A DNA stretch of 64,000 nt, taken from NCBI RefSeq assembly GCF_023343835.1, contig NC_064439.1:37704508-37768507 (forward strand). The letters are read 5' to 3'. This DNA comes from Lagopus muta (taxonomy: Eukaryota > Chordata > Aves > Galliformes > Phasianidae). A model generated the notes under the pieces. It worked only from the letters and a program-made list of their open reading frames with translations. It did no database searches and was not told the DNA's origin. Below, one piece after another: positions 28,011-42,500 of this stretch (positions are counted from its first letter, which is position 1; each line of letters begins with the position of its first letter). The position numbers and the translations under genes are program-made.

Positions 28011-30495
28011 AAATTTTGTCTTGCTGGATGGTTTAAATTCTTTGGAGAATTTGAGGCAAATCCTGATGACACACAACAGCTAGCCAAATAAATCTTTCAG
28101 CACTCAGTCTCAGCTATTGAGACTGGATCGCTTGGTTACTTGGACAGAGTATGAGATGAAAAAAAAGTGCTGAAAGCTCTTAATGGCATGGAGTGAAGCA
28201 TATTTTAGAATACATGATAAATCTTCTGGAGAAAGAGATAGATATTCTTGACAGCCAAAGTCAAAGCATGGTGTGTCAAATTTCTGAAAGAGAGGGAAAA
28301 ATACTAATTTATTTGGGAGCAGGACATTAAATGAAGGAAGACTGAAATAACAGTGACAGGGGAACTAAATGTTATTATGCATCACAGCAGATAATAGAAT
28401 TTGACAGTATAGTGAAAAATCTAGAGTGTATTGTTACTGGTGATGGATCAACAATTGAGTTGCAGTGTAGTTATTGTGTATCTGCCAGCCAAAGCCAGAA
28501 CACACTAGAGTGACCCATGTGCAATGGAGGAGGTCAAAGTCTATGCAACTCCATTTACACACAGATATTAACAACTGTAAGCAAGGAAAAAAAAAAAAGG
28601 AAAAAAAAAAAGATCAAATTAGACAATATACTTCTAAATTTCTAAATAATTTTCATTTCATTGCTTTATGTTAATCCAAAATCAGTTTGGGCTTTGCTAC
28701 AGGTTTTGTGAACAAAGTACAAATCAGCACTGAGTGGATAGCATGTTATCAGTACTGCTGAAGAAGTTGCATGACTTGGGGAAAGACAATGTGAAGAAGG
28801 ATGCTAAGCTTACACCAGACTTCTTCCCCAGCCAGTGTGTATGTGTGGAAATATATTTCCTGCTCTTTTTCCCTTGTAGGATAAACATCACATAAGGAAA
28901 AGAACCTACACTATGCTGCTAACATGAGTGGCAATGAAGAATGTTCTCATATGTTTCCTCTAAAACAAAACTTCAAAAAATGCACAAATATGTCTTAAGA
29001 TTCTAAAGAACAGCTACTCTGTGGGGAATTGCAACATAGCAAGAAAATAAGCAGTCCTGAATAAATGCTGTCACCAGAAAAAAAACAATGTTAATTACCG
29101 CGTTGCTGTTACTCTCATGTGGCACTCCTGTATTACACATGGCAAGTACTAGAATGTTTTCCTGTAAACTTTAACTGTCCTTTACATTTCCATTAATAGG
29201 TATCTTATTTTTATAGAAATTCATGTAAATACTCATGCCCATATTCAGTACACACCTGCTTCTGTTACAGCAAATTGCAATAATATCCTTTCTGCCAGCC
29301 TGTAACTTAAATGCCTTTTCAACACATTTCTACATTTACATTAAGTCCTGCTGGATCTCAGTGTTAAAAGTGACCTGCTTTTCCATCATTTTTTCATTGA
29401 TCGTATAATATTCAATATTTTTTCTACTGCCCCAAATATTGGGAGCATCTGATTGGAACAAAAATGTTCAATATCTGAGAACATTAAGAAACAAATTCAT
29501 TACACATCATGGTCGCAAAAGTGATTTTGCAATGCAAGTGTACTCTGGGAGTTTAAAGACCAAATTATTATTTTATTTAGGGAGTTCTGAATCACGATTT
29601 TGCAGTACTTACAGATGCAGCTGCAAGACATTTGTAAGCTGGAATTCCAATATAGTGAGTAGGCTATAGAAATACTTAGAGTAACATCTGAAACTTCTTA
29701 AGCTGGAGTCTATAAATAGTTTCACATTGAAAAAAAATAGCAGATGTAACAAAGAACTGAAAAATATCACTGACGCATCAGGACCTACAGATTCTTGAAA
29801 TACCTTTGGATCTGGGGTAATTTTTTAATTATTATTATTTAAAACAAACTAACAAAAAGACTAACTGCAATATTGTGGGCATGTTCATTACTGAAAACAC
29901 AAGGAACAGACTTGGTGGAAGCACTGAACTTCTTTTCTACTAAAGAATACAGGCTAGCAGGTAAGAGAATAAGAAATGCTTAGTTTATGGACAGCATGGA
30001 AATTTTTCAAATACTCTCTATTCTTGTGTTCCTCAAAGGGTTCTTGCAGCAAAGACTTACTATGCCTCGTTTCAAATACCTCAGTTTTTTTCCATCCTCT
30101 ACACTTCTGCACTAGCAATCACTTTTTCTGCTTTCCATGTTTACTAAGCAGGCCAACTTCATCCTTTCAACCCCGTAATGTTAGAATATACCCCTACTAA
30201 ACATAAATCTCCTAAAATGAAACTTTTCTTCATCTATGGCTTTAATAGGAAAAATTTGATGAGACTGCTGTCAAGCTTGTAGCACTCTATTGCCTGAGTG
30301 AAGAAAACTGATGCAGCTAAAAGAGGTTAGATTAATTATACCCATACCAAGTCTTCCTGTCTGCGCATCCAAGTATTATTATGATGTATCGCACTAAGCT
30401 CCAATTGAAATGACAATCATTTAAACAGGCAGATGATACATTTATGTGTAACACATCATAATTAAATATTTTTTAATTTGAATATTCAAACTCAC
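28011..30495. other. NEK10 final intron or downstream flank
   Basis: It follows the exon m donor, so at least its start must be intronic if the tail exon exists. I saw no acceptor followed by a Tyr-His-type tail in phase 2. An A-rich tract with short G interruptions lies at 28585-28612. Confidence 0.6.
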
Positions 30496-30551
30496 CTGTT
30501 CGGAGAGAAATTGTAATAACCACTTTCCTCTAGAACCTCCTCAATTAAGGT
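30496..30551 (-). CDS. NEK10: NEK10 exon m: [15 protein letters not shown] tail
   Basis: The exon is 56 nt and encodes [18 protein letters not shown] plus two bases of an Arg codon. The acceptor is ttttaacttgcag and the donor is AACAG|gtgagt. This is the penultimate coding block. In the human protein as I recall it, about 15 more residues follow, starting Arg-Tyr-His. I could not find that terminal exon between 30495 and 1. Confidence 0.95.
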
Positions 30552-33500
30552 CTGCAAGTTAAAAGAAATTCATTTCAATAAATTACCTTAATTATAAGCC
30601 ATAAAATACATTAGTACATACATATAAAGCTTACCTGTAACTGCTCATATGTCATCCCTTCTGCTATTTCAGAAGTGCCAGCAATACCTTAAAGTAAGAG
30701 GCAAGTAATGTTATACTCCTGGGGTTTATGTTATTTTATCAGTTTCTTAGCAATTCTTGATAATCTAGAATGACACAGGATGTTTGTTAATTTTGGTTAT
30801 CAGCAGTTTATTTCATTGACTGTAATGACTCCTTGCAAAAGCAGGAGGGATTCCATGGCATGATGTGGACATTTGAGTCGCAAGATATTTCCACATTATA
30901 AGAGTCTCAATTGATGAAAAATAGTGATTTCTTTTAACTGTTTAATACAAAAGAACACAGCAACTTAACATTATTTTCCACTTACAGTTTAAAGTGAGAA
31001 GGGCACATAGCCAGCAGTAAATTCTGATGAAAGTATTATTTACAGATTAGGAGATTAAAAAATTACCAACATTGAATGTCTCATCAATTTGTATAGTTGT
31101 CTCTGGGAAAAAAAAACAAACTTTACATTTTAAGTCAATGTTAGGGGTTCATTTCTTATCCAAATGTCACCCTCGACACCTAGGATTATTCTTATTTTTT
31201 GCATTAAGCCTAGAAATTACCAGTTTCAAGACAAAGGCCAGCAAAACCAAGGTTTCTCACCATTCTTTCTGGAATTATAGTTTTTAACTTTACTGTGTCC
31301 TCTAGTGCATTCATAGCTATATGTTTTTCTGGATTTAGAAGAATGGAAATGGCACAAATGATTAAATGCAGCTGCGCATTTCTCTTAGGTTCCTTCAATA
31401 CATTCTTTGCACTGTTGAGGTATATGACAGAACATGTCTCTGAACTAGAGATTGTAGTTCCTCAACATAGTTGCTTCCAGTTATAGTAGTTTTGACTAAA
31501 AACGGAGTTCATAATTTGCCACTGAGTATTTCTAGTCCAAATTACATTTGATTCTATTTATTTTCTAAAATACATGTATACGCTTTACACTGTGTAGATA
31601 TAGTAATATAGAATCATAGAATTGTTCGAGATGGAAGGGACCCTTAAATGTCATTTAATACAACTCCCCTGCAATGAACAGAGACACCTACAGCTACATC
31701 AGGTTGCTCAGGCTGCTCAGAGCCCCATCCAGCCTGACTTTGAATGTTTCCAAGCAATGGGGCTTCCACCACCTCTCTGGGCAACCTGTTCCAGTGTCTC
31801 ACCATCCTTACTGTAAAAAACTTCTTCCTCATGTCCAATCTAAATCTCCCGTCTTTAAGTTTGAAACCATTTCCCCTTGTTCTGTCACAACAGATCCTGC
31901 TAAAGAGTCTGTCTCCTTCTTTCTCAGAGACCCCCTTTAGATACTGAGAGGCCACGATTGGGTCCTCCCAAAGCCGTCTCTTCTCCAGACTGAACAGCCT
32001 CAGCTCTCAGCCTGTCCTCTCAGGGGAGGCATTCCATCCCTAAAATTTCTGAACCATATCTTTTATTAGAAAAATACATGCCACTACAGAGGTTTTGTTT
32101 CTTTACCTTTTCTGTCTTCTGGAACTAACATGTTGCCAGAAGATGAGAGAAGTACCATATGCCAATCTGCTGTAAAAAAGTTGGTATCAATCAATTCAGG
32201 AGAACCTTGGAGCAGCTGGGGGAAAGGAAAAAGAAATAAAAGATAAAAGCAAAGGACACCTAAAATCTCCACTCTTCCTGAGACTTCTGTAAAACAGTCC
32301 AGCCTTCCCTACATAAATCTCTGATTGGCAGTCTGCCTTTTTCTGTTTCCTACACAACCAGAAGTCAAAAAAGATTTCAACACATTTTAGCTTCATGAAA
32401 CAGTAGTGAACACAAGTACAAATGTTCTACCTTCTTCTCTCCAGAGTCATCCAGTGAACACTGCAAGCTCCCAACCTGCACGTTGCATAAAACACTGAGT
32501 CGCCTCCAAACTGTATTACTGTTATCCAACATAGCTGTAGTGGTGATTATGGTAAAATTCTCAAAATGTGCTTATGTATAAATACTTATTTGCTCTTACT
32601 GACTCAAAATACGTGCCACTTCCTCACACTTATCAATTCCCTATCATTCTCTTTTTGCTGTTTTCTATTTTCTTTGAGATAGAAATGCTCAGAATTACAT
32701 CCAGTATTTCTAACACCTTCAATTTACTACCATTCACTTTATAAATACTTCATTTCTTCCATTTTCCTCAGTTATAAGCACAGTAGTTTTGAAGTTAAAA
32801 TCTTTACAGCTGAGAGAATTTGTAAAATTGAAAATTAGATTAAATGTTATAATAAACATTTCCTTTACATATCATCCTTTTGGGCACCCTTTCCTGGCAA
32901 CACCCACTCAGTAACAAATTAATAGAAAACATTTTGTTAGACTCAGTGTTAAGGTTAAAACATAAGAATCAATTAATGTAAATGCAGGTTGATTTACAGA
33001 ACAGCAACTGATAGCTCAAAGAAGCATCTTTAATTATCTTGGGGTGAGAGTCAGTCCATCCATAGCAAACAGTGACTCAGAAGATTGCACAATCCATTGT
33101 GGATAGGTGACAACCAGACTGGGTTAGATGTGTTGTATTATGTCTCATATCTGAAAAGGATGTTAAGCAATTGTCCTTGTCATCAAATTCTCTATACACT
33201 AATTAACAACTGATTTGTCATCAATTCAAAAATGAAATAGCTTCCATCTCCCACAAAACACAGAAGCTGAGAATGTGGCTTTTGAAACCTCTCCTGACTG
33301 TGTCTTCTCCAGAGATTTAAAAAGAACATTTAGAAATTCTGATGTTACTCATTAGCTCTTTCCCAGCTTTTTCCAGTGCTACTGGAAAACATGAAGGCAT
33401 GGTTCTTCAGTCACGCCATTCTTGCAAATCTGTAGCATTTTTAAACTGATGATACTACACTCATGCTGACACGCTATACCACAGTAGGACATTCTGTATT

Positions 33501-36500
33501 TTGGACACAATGGATGATTTATGCTTTCTCAAAATTCATAGTTTGAGAGGGAAGTCATGCCAAAATATCAATAATAGTAGCAATCTAATTATAAATGAAG
33601 AAGAGCTTACAAAAACTAAAAGCTTACAAAATATGTTTCAGCTTTTGCCATTAAAAAGTTTATTTCTTCTTCCTTTTCCCTTTTTGAACTCTGATGAGAT
33701 AAATTTTGTTTTGCAGGGCCTATCGTTTACAATATGTGTTCTACTGATCAGAGATAAACTTGAAATCATTATGTAGCAACTGCTTACTTAAGAGAGCTCC
33801 ATGTTTTCCCAATAAAGGATATGCTAAAATTCCTTTGAAAAAATGCAATTATTACACTCATATTCTTGTGATATTAATACTGATAGCTTAATTCAAATAG
33901 AAGAAGAGATGACAAATAGTAATTAGTATACTGCACCTTTTTCATTTCTGATTTCAGATTACAAGGATTGCTCTGCTGACTGAAGAGGGACTTCTTGAAT
34001 CTCTCAATGACTCTCCTTTTCAAGTTGCACTGCAAAGCTGGAGGAAGCTACATGACACAGAGAAACAGATGTTTTCACCACCCAATTACACTTCCCATAA
34101 ACTGCTAATCAGCAGTACCATTACTGAGAAAGTAGCTACAGTGCAAGAAGAAACATTAATGCTTAATAGCCTGGTAATAGGCAACAGTACAAAACCTGAT
34201 TTAAATATATATTAAAATAATTCTCCTTAGATCGTTGATTCTGTTAGGCTTGGCAGATTATACAACTTAGTCCTTCTGGACTCAGAGGTAAGAGCCATTA
34301 TATTAAGCGTAGTATAATTAATGCCAGATTTGCTTCCTTGATCTTTGAGATTTCAAAATAATTTTTATGCTCCAACAGTAATGCTGGAGCTTCAATAGCT
34401 TCAGCTGTTGGTCACTGCAGTCATATTGATAGTCACATCTGTCACCGATCCACTTGATCACCATTCCATACTATGCGCTAGTCTTTGGAGAAAATCTCCT
34501 GTTTCTCCATAGTTTATCTTCAGACAGTGTTTGTAAAACAATAATTTTCTGTCATTTAGTATACACTTTATAATCACTATCACTGATGTAAATTCACATA
34601 GTGCCACTCCATCGAATTCAGCAAGTTATTTAATTACATAAGAAATCTTTGGCCCTTGATTCACATTCAAAGCGCTGTCACAGCGTAAATTACAAAGAAA
34701 GACTCTTTTGCTTCTGAAACAAACTACTGTTCTTAGATAGTTATAAATTTGGAACGTTACATTGGCCTCACAGGAGCCACTCCTAATTTCCTCTGGCAAA
34801 CCACAGACTGAGTTTAAATTCTAAAACTTCATCAGACAGCTGGCTGCATACAGTTTTCTGTTGCAGATGAATATTACTGTCTTTTCAGGCCGATATATGA
34901 GGGGAAGAACATGATGAAAAAGAAATGGCTGCGAGATACTCTATAGACTACATACCACTGCAATAAACCATGTGCAGTTAATGTACCATGGCAATGCTGG
35001 GACATTCTGAGGCAACAGTGGTAAAGGACTAGTTCACTGCAGGAAAAAATCAGCAGTGCTCTATGCTGTCTGTTCAATTTTAGCTTTTGTTTTAAGGAAA
35101 TCAGATGCCAGATCAGTTAAAAAAAAATTAAAAGGCTGACGATTTACATTGTGCTTTTTTAAAAGCTTTCTCTTAAATTATTTTCCAACAGATCAGTCTG
35201 GCTCTTGTTCCCATGGAAACTGGACTGGGAAGGCTGCTTTGATTGCCAAGAACTAACAGCAAAGAACTCTGCCTTGTAAAGTTCAGTTTCAAATTGTCAG
35301 CTGAAATATGTAATTGGGAGTTGTAGAAACAACTATGTATTATAAAAAATATTCCACCTTATATCTGCAAGAATCTAAGCATTCAAAAAGCCATTGCACA
35401 AAGGAACAAGTAGAGATTTGGATCCTGGTACCCCTACCTTCTAACTCTGAGATCAACTGTTGCTGAAAGGTGCTACCACTGCCTCAGTGGCCAATCTAGA
35501 TAGAGAGCCTTTGAGTTACTCTTAGTTCTCAGTTACAAGAACTGGCATTGACGAGTAGGACACTAGAGAAAATCTTCTTCACGATAGAGGGTAAGTTCAC
35601 TAATATGCATCGGGCACAAACGAGTAAGATAGTAATACAATAATATAGCACATAAAGTCTGAACTGCCTCATTTCAGTTAGCAGGAAATGGGCTTACTAT
35701 TGCAATAACTTATGCCAAATCCAGTTATTTTAAATTACCATTTTTTCTTTGTTATAATAATTTATTTCCTGTTATCTCTTTCAATAGATCTGACAGTTTG
35801 AAGAAAACACTCAAGACATGTCCAATGCATCTAATTTCAGTTATGCTATTATGTTTTAAACAAGTTTGGCTCAGCAATCTGAAATGCCCTGAGGTGATAA
35901 ACATCACTTCCAAATACAAACCATTCATTTTACAAAGTAAGAAGATGTTTATTTATGAACAGCATATTTTGCAAGTAACTGAATGACAATCATCTTTCTG
36001 GCAAACAAAAGTCTTCAATCACATTTTTAACTGAGAGCTCAATTCAGATTTATACCAGCTCCTTTTTTGTTTCGGAATCAGCATGAAATAACTTTAACAT
36101 TCTATCATTATTAAACATTCAAACAATTTTAAAATAAGTCTGAAACTTGAAAAAATACATACTGACATATTAAAATATTTAAAATTCAATATTTAGGGTA
36201 GTAAATCTAGTGTAATATTTCTTAAGAAATTATTACCACATACTGATAATAGAAATTATTATTTAGAAAATACGACTATAAAGGAAAGAATTTTATGTAC
36301 TCTTCATGTCAGTGTGCAGCATTGTCACCTGAAATGTTCATATTGCTGACATGACAGAATGTTATAAAAATAAATCACCGTACAATCCATTTTTCTGAGG
36401 GGAACCAATGAATTTTTTTCATGACTCAATTATTGCCATCCTCCACACACTAATATTTGAGGTTAGTCTTCATTTAAATGATGTATTTTTAAAACATCCT

Positions 36501-39500
36501 GCCATCTGCAAAAATGTCAAGTTCTGTTGTTTTTAACGAACAGCAACTAAATTAGCAGCACTTTGACAACAGCAAATAACTGAAATGGATAGAATGTCAG
36601 AAGCAACAGTAATGCATACTTGAGTGATGAAGATAATTTTGTGCAGCTGAATAAGAATCTGCTGAACAGGGTCACTGATCTGACGCACTTTCCTTTGTGA
36701 TACAGCAATTCCTGCCGATGCTGTAGATGACAACACTAAAATCAGGACAGCTCATTTTACTGCCTTTACATATTAATAGTGAGCACTGTTTAAAACCTGC
36801 AAATTTAAATACTGAGTTTTTATGCATGACCTAGTGGCGTTAGGAACAACAAGAACAAAAAAGAGTAATCTGAAAAATTAAAAGTTTAGATAATGGAATT
36901 AATAATGGGTTTCAAAGGAAATCCCTAACTCTGATTCATTACACTAAAATTTACTTTATCTAAAAAAAAAACTATATATATATTAACATACCTCTCTAAT
37001 GATAAAAGTTTTTCTATATTTATTCATAAGGGAATCTAAAGATACTATAAACATAAATTATTTTAACAAAATGATCTTTCTCTATGGAATAAAACACTTT
37101 TTTTTAAAAAAAAAAAAAGTAATTTGATGTCATGAAATTAATTCCACTTTTACCACTAAGAATTCAATTATATCTTATATCTAACTTGGAGAATATTAAA
37201 ATCTATTTTCAAATTGCCTTGTAGTGTTGTGTTTTGTTTTATCACAGCTAATTCTTGTTTCCAGTGCCTAGCAGTAGCTTGTTTTGACAGAAAGATGTAG
37301 AAAATTTGCAAGAAGCTATGAATTTTCTGTGTCTTCTCTGTATTGCATCAGAAAGTTAGCACTTTCTTTTCTTTGTCAGAAATTCCTCCCCATGAGAGAT
37401 AACCCTACCAAAAGAAGAAATAAGAATATACCAACGGAGATTGCTGGCTTTTTTAAAAGGATACAGTAACAAGAATGAAAATTCCACTGAGGGGGAGAAA
37501 TACTAAAATTAATTAGTCCATCACTGAACTACTACCATTTCTTCCTGTTGAATTTCTTTTTCCATTGACTCCTCTAAAAAGAGTCAGAAGGGAGACATTC
37601 ACAGGTTGAAGTTTTTAGGGACTAACCAGATCTGAGTCGAAGCCTGCCACAAACTACAGAAGTATGTACAATATAATTCTCCATGACAAAGAGGCACTTC
37701 TGGTATGATCAAGAAGACAGGGACTTCTTGTCAGATTTTTTGTTGCAATGCCTTTTGGCAGACAGGCTGAGAGAGGCATTACAGTTCTGCATTTTTTCTG
37801 GTCCCTTCCTAACCACCAAAAAGAGAAAGAGAGCATTTCCCTTGAGCTACTTAAAGAATTTAGCTTCATTTTTCAGCTAGGTAATGGTGAGAGCTATGTT
37901 GTAACAATCTAATACATGACATGCCACAAATAGAACAATTTTTTCTTTAGTTCTATTCATCTCATTTTCAGCAATCTGCCAACTGTTTTACCAATAACAG
38001 ATTAAGTTCTCACAGCAATAGCATGGTCTTGTCATTACAGTCTTGGAATCTTCTGTTCTTGTTAGGACACCGATAAAAACTTATTTCCTCAACACATTAC
38101 CTTTTTCACTGGTTCCTATCTTGTGGTATTTGACTTCTTTGTTGCTACTGGCTTGTGTTTAAAAAAAAAAAAAAAAAATCAAATAAATCAGTCCCCTTTC
38201 TTTTACATCTCTAAGATGCTTTTTTTTTTTTCCTAGGAAAATCTGCTTAATATGAGAATAGAAATGGCTGAGCAGAACAGAACAGAATATGTATTTTCTC
38301 TGATCTTCAGTGGATAGAGCTTTGTTCCTTTTCTAGTATGCCAGCAACAATTGGACTTAGTGGTCTCAGTGGACCAATTTCTATACCTATAACACCTATA
38401 ATGACTATGTGTTTCAAAGTCAGCTAGAGTCCTCAGTTTAGCTAAGAAATTCAGGAGTTTCCATAAAGTCATTTATTTTGGGCTACTCTACAGAAGTTGT
38501 TTTGTTGTTTTTAAATAAAGAACAGCATTATTTGGGCAATGAAAAAAAGTGCTTGTGAATAGGCTGATCACAACTTAAACAATGCTTCTAAGAGCATGAC
38601 AATAACAAAACTTAAAGTACATTGGAGAATTCCAATAAATCAATATATTTATTTGAACTTTCATTTAACAAGAAAGTAGATTTTATTTAAAATATATCTA
38701 GATCCAGAAGCAAAGGCAACAGGTTAGACCTTATGTAAGTTGTGTTGTTTTACTCAGGAAGAAAATATTACTGACAAAAGATATCAAAACTGCTTAAATT
38801 ACCCACAGGACTAAAATCATTAGCAAAAGCTAATGTGTTTGTCTCTAGATCATTATAGCTCTGATGGATTATGGTGGGATAGTTGGTTTGAAGTGTGTGT
38901 TGTTATTATAACAGCACTCATCAGTAAACAGTACTGAAAAGTGCTAAAAGTGGAGGACAAATTTTGATTTGTACTCTGCAATGAAAATTCCTAATGCAAC
39001 TTCTACATCAAAAAGCTGTGAAATAGAAGTTAGCATGCACATGCAGTACTGTTTTCATAAAGATCAATATTCCAGCTACTCAAAATAATTTTATTTCAAC
39101 TATTATTTAATTCAGAGAATATTGAGTACTACAAAGTCAGAGCTTACCAACTTACAGTATCTGAAGCTTCTCAGTATGAAAGAAAAGTATCATAATTGCA
39201 AAATTTGTTTCATCAATGTTGATGGATAAATACAGGATAATTTACAAGGGTTCTAATAAATGTTCCTTTCATTAAAAAAAAAAATCCAATTGCATTTAGA
39301 AGAAGCAGAGCCAGGTTAACAAACATTAAAATGAAGTCACACTAATGTAGTATTAAAATTTACTTAAAATTTCCATAACAATTTTTCAGACAACATATTT
39401 TCACCTGGAATGTCTCTGCTTTTCTATCCTTTTAAAACCCTCATATTAGATAATATTATATTTTTTCTTATTGTAAAGAACTACAAATGGAAGACTACAG

Positions 39501-42500
39501 GACAGCCACCTTGTCTCTGATCTTAGTGCACGCCTTGTGCATGAGTAGAGACAGTTTCAGGAGTAAAGGCTCTTTCAGAATGAGATGAAGTGGAAGTGAA
39601 TTTGAAGAAATATAAGAGTAGATATTATATAAGCAACAGAAAAACAAATTTTAAAAATTGGGAATTATTAAGTTTAATTTCAGTTATAATTTTATTTTAT
39701 TGTAAGTGTAAAATTACCTGGTCGTAGTCTTGATCCCAGGCCTTCAATACAGTCTCTATTATTAAAATAGAACAAAAGAGGGACAAAGAAAAAAAAAAAA
39801 ACACCAACAACACAAAACAAAGAAGAATTCAGAGCAAAACTGTTGTAGTTATGCTGGGCATTAGAGGCTATAGAGGAAATATTAATATTTGCTGGATCTT
39901 TCTCATGTTTCCTCTAAACAAAGTCTACCCCATTTCACTAGTTTTTGACTGTTCATTCAGAACTCAAATAAAGTTTACTCTACTTGTCCCAAGTAGCTTG
40001 ACTTACAAAGTATATAAAGTATAGAAAATACATATATTATTTTCCTATTATATTAGACATATTTATTTTCCTATAGAATATATAATAATAAAATTTTCAA
40101 GAAGCTATGAAGAAAGATATGGTGTTGCTAATGTTTAAAAAGGGGCAGAGATGGAGAAAAAATAAAGGTAGTTGCTTCAGCACTCAGGCACTTGAAGGTT
40201 GCCACTACTGATTATAACAGGACAAAAACTGGAAAGCTGGTGAGTGATAAGTGACCAACTGGATGGTCATGTTCCTAGCAAGAACATCTTTGAAAGCAAA
40301 AATAAAGCGATAGGAAAAGCACAGCTAGAAAAAGGGTGCACAGATGATGATAGGGTTGAAGGTAAAGGTATAGAAATGTACCTTGTAAACGTGTTCTTGA
40401 AGGGCAATTGAGTGACTAGAATGTATGCAGTGCAACAGTGATATTGATTGCATGACAGTCCTATGAACTCAAGCATCAATTTAAGCAGACTACTCAGTGG
40501 CAAAGATTATATCTTAGAGATGTAAAGGCAGAACAGCTAGATAAATATATTAATATATATCCTTATACATATTATTTTTATATATTCTTATGTAAATATA
40601 TTCTTGAAGGCAAGAAGTCTGAGAGACATGCAGGTTAAAGCAGAGGCTCAGATCTCAAGGTATTATTGGTCAGGATAGGTAGAACTAGAAGCATGGACAA
40701 ATTTCCTTGTAGTTATACAGAACTCAACTGTAAGCTTCACGGTCAAAAAAAAGATCTTACAGAGATGAGCTTACAGAGATGAGCTATGATATAAAGCTAA
40801 TTTCATTATTTGTAGCATGATTTTGCAGGTATGAATAAGTATATGCAAAGAAAAGATGCAGAATTAAGAAGACAGCAGATTAGGTGATAAAGCCATGTGC
40901 AATCCTTGGAAAGGTCCTTAAAAATAGCTTAAAAAAACAGGAGAATAGAGTCAGAAAAACACTGTTTTAAGAAGATTAATTTTAGATTAAGTGCCAGTGG
41001 TAAATAGCAGATAAAGAAAACACACCCTGATTTGGAAGAGGTTATTAAGTAGCTTAGTAAGAAATGTTTAGTAATATTTTTAAAGTACAACTGGGCCTAC
41101 AGAAACGGGAAAGGGATAAATGCAGTTATCATAAGGAAGTTAAAAGTTAAAAAGAAAACAATCAGGAGGTTTTTTTGCATGTGAAAGAAAAACAGTAATT
41201 AAGCTATAAGGAACAGAATCTATGGATTAGGACAAAGACACCAGAAAAAATAATGAGTGGTAAAGAATGCATCTGAGGCATTTCTGAACTAATTACATCA
41301 GGAGAAGAAAGATCTTTGCAGGGAGAATGGGAGTGGCCATACAATATTTTGTTTTGTTTCATTTATGTTTTGGAAGCAATGAGCAGGACTACAGAATTCC
41401 AAAAAATTAAGTTTGTATAGAAGGTCTACATGAAATCAAAGGGATGTGATATTATTTGACAATATCAAACATGTAAACACAATTTTGCATGGAAAAAACA
41501 GCTGTGAAAAGATTCAAAACCAGAATTTTCTAATCAACTTATATCATTTTAATGATGATGTAGCAATGTCCACTTATAAAACTCCATCAGTTTAATGCCA
41601 GTCCTTAAATTATTCACATAAAGTTTCTGTGCGCAAACATGTTCAGGGTCTTAAAGCACTCTATAAATATCGTAGGCTGATACAAAATGAAGTTGTAACA
41701 ATGAATAAGGAATTGTTTAATGGAGGTAATTGTGCAGCTTTTCTGTTGTGAATTTACTGACTGTAACTGATCATAACAATGACAATTTATATAATCTATA
41801 TTAAAATTATAAATAGTACGTACCTAACCTGAGGTTGTCTTTCAGAAGTACCAAGGTTTTGTTTTATGATACCTGAAACGAATGCATAAATATTGTCTCT
41901 GCATTCAAAAATAATTATATATATCTAAGATAATTCTTTCTATTTCTCAGATATGCTTTGAAAATAACTTTTAAAAATCAGGGGTAGACAAACTAAATTC
42001 ACATTTGCTGTTTGAGGTGTCAAAAATGAGCTTGTGTTTTACTTCCAACCCTACATACTGCCTAAAAATGTGAAAAAGGTGAGTAGTATTTGGTGAAATT
42101 GATTATTTATGCACTTGGAAAGTATTGTCTTAAAGCAAGCATTTTTCTTAAGCTACCATCTTAAGCCTGAGACTTAAAACATTGCTACAAAACCATTTAT
42201 TTGACACTAATTTTGACATGAGGCCACTCTATCCTACATGGTATCTCACTTTGAAAGGGGAGGAATAAATACATGCTTAAATCAAAAGATATTTCATCTG
42301 GCCAAAGGTCTAACTAGAAAATGAGGAAATTTATTTTTCCCATACAATCAATAATTTTCAATACAAATCCCCACCTTCTTGACTACATAAGATGTTCTTC
42401 CACACTAATAATATCACAAGCATTCCTATAAAACAAGAATAGTGCCACCTAGTCATTCAAATGTAGCTTAAAAGGCAAAAGATAACAAACTTCTTACACT

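Noticed and set aside
31644..31955. 103-codon open frame on the minus strand
   Set aside because: It lies wholly inside a CR1 3' fragment and is repeat read-through, not a host gene.
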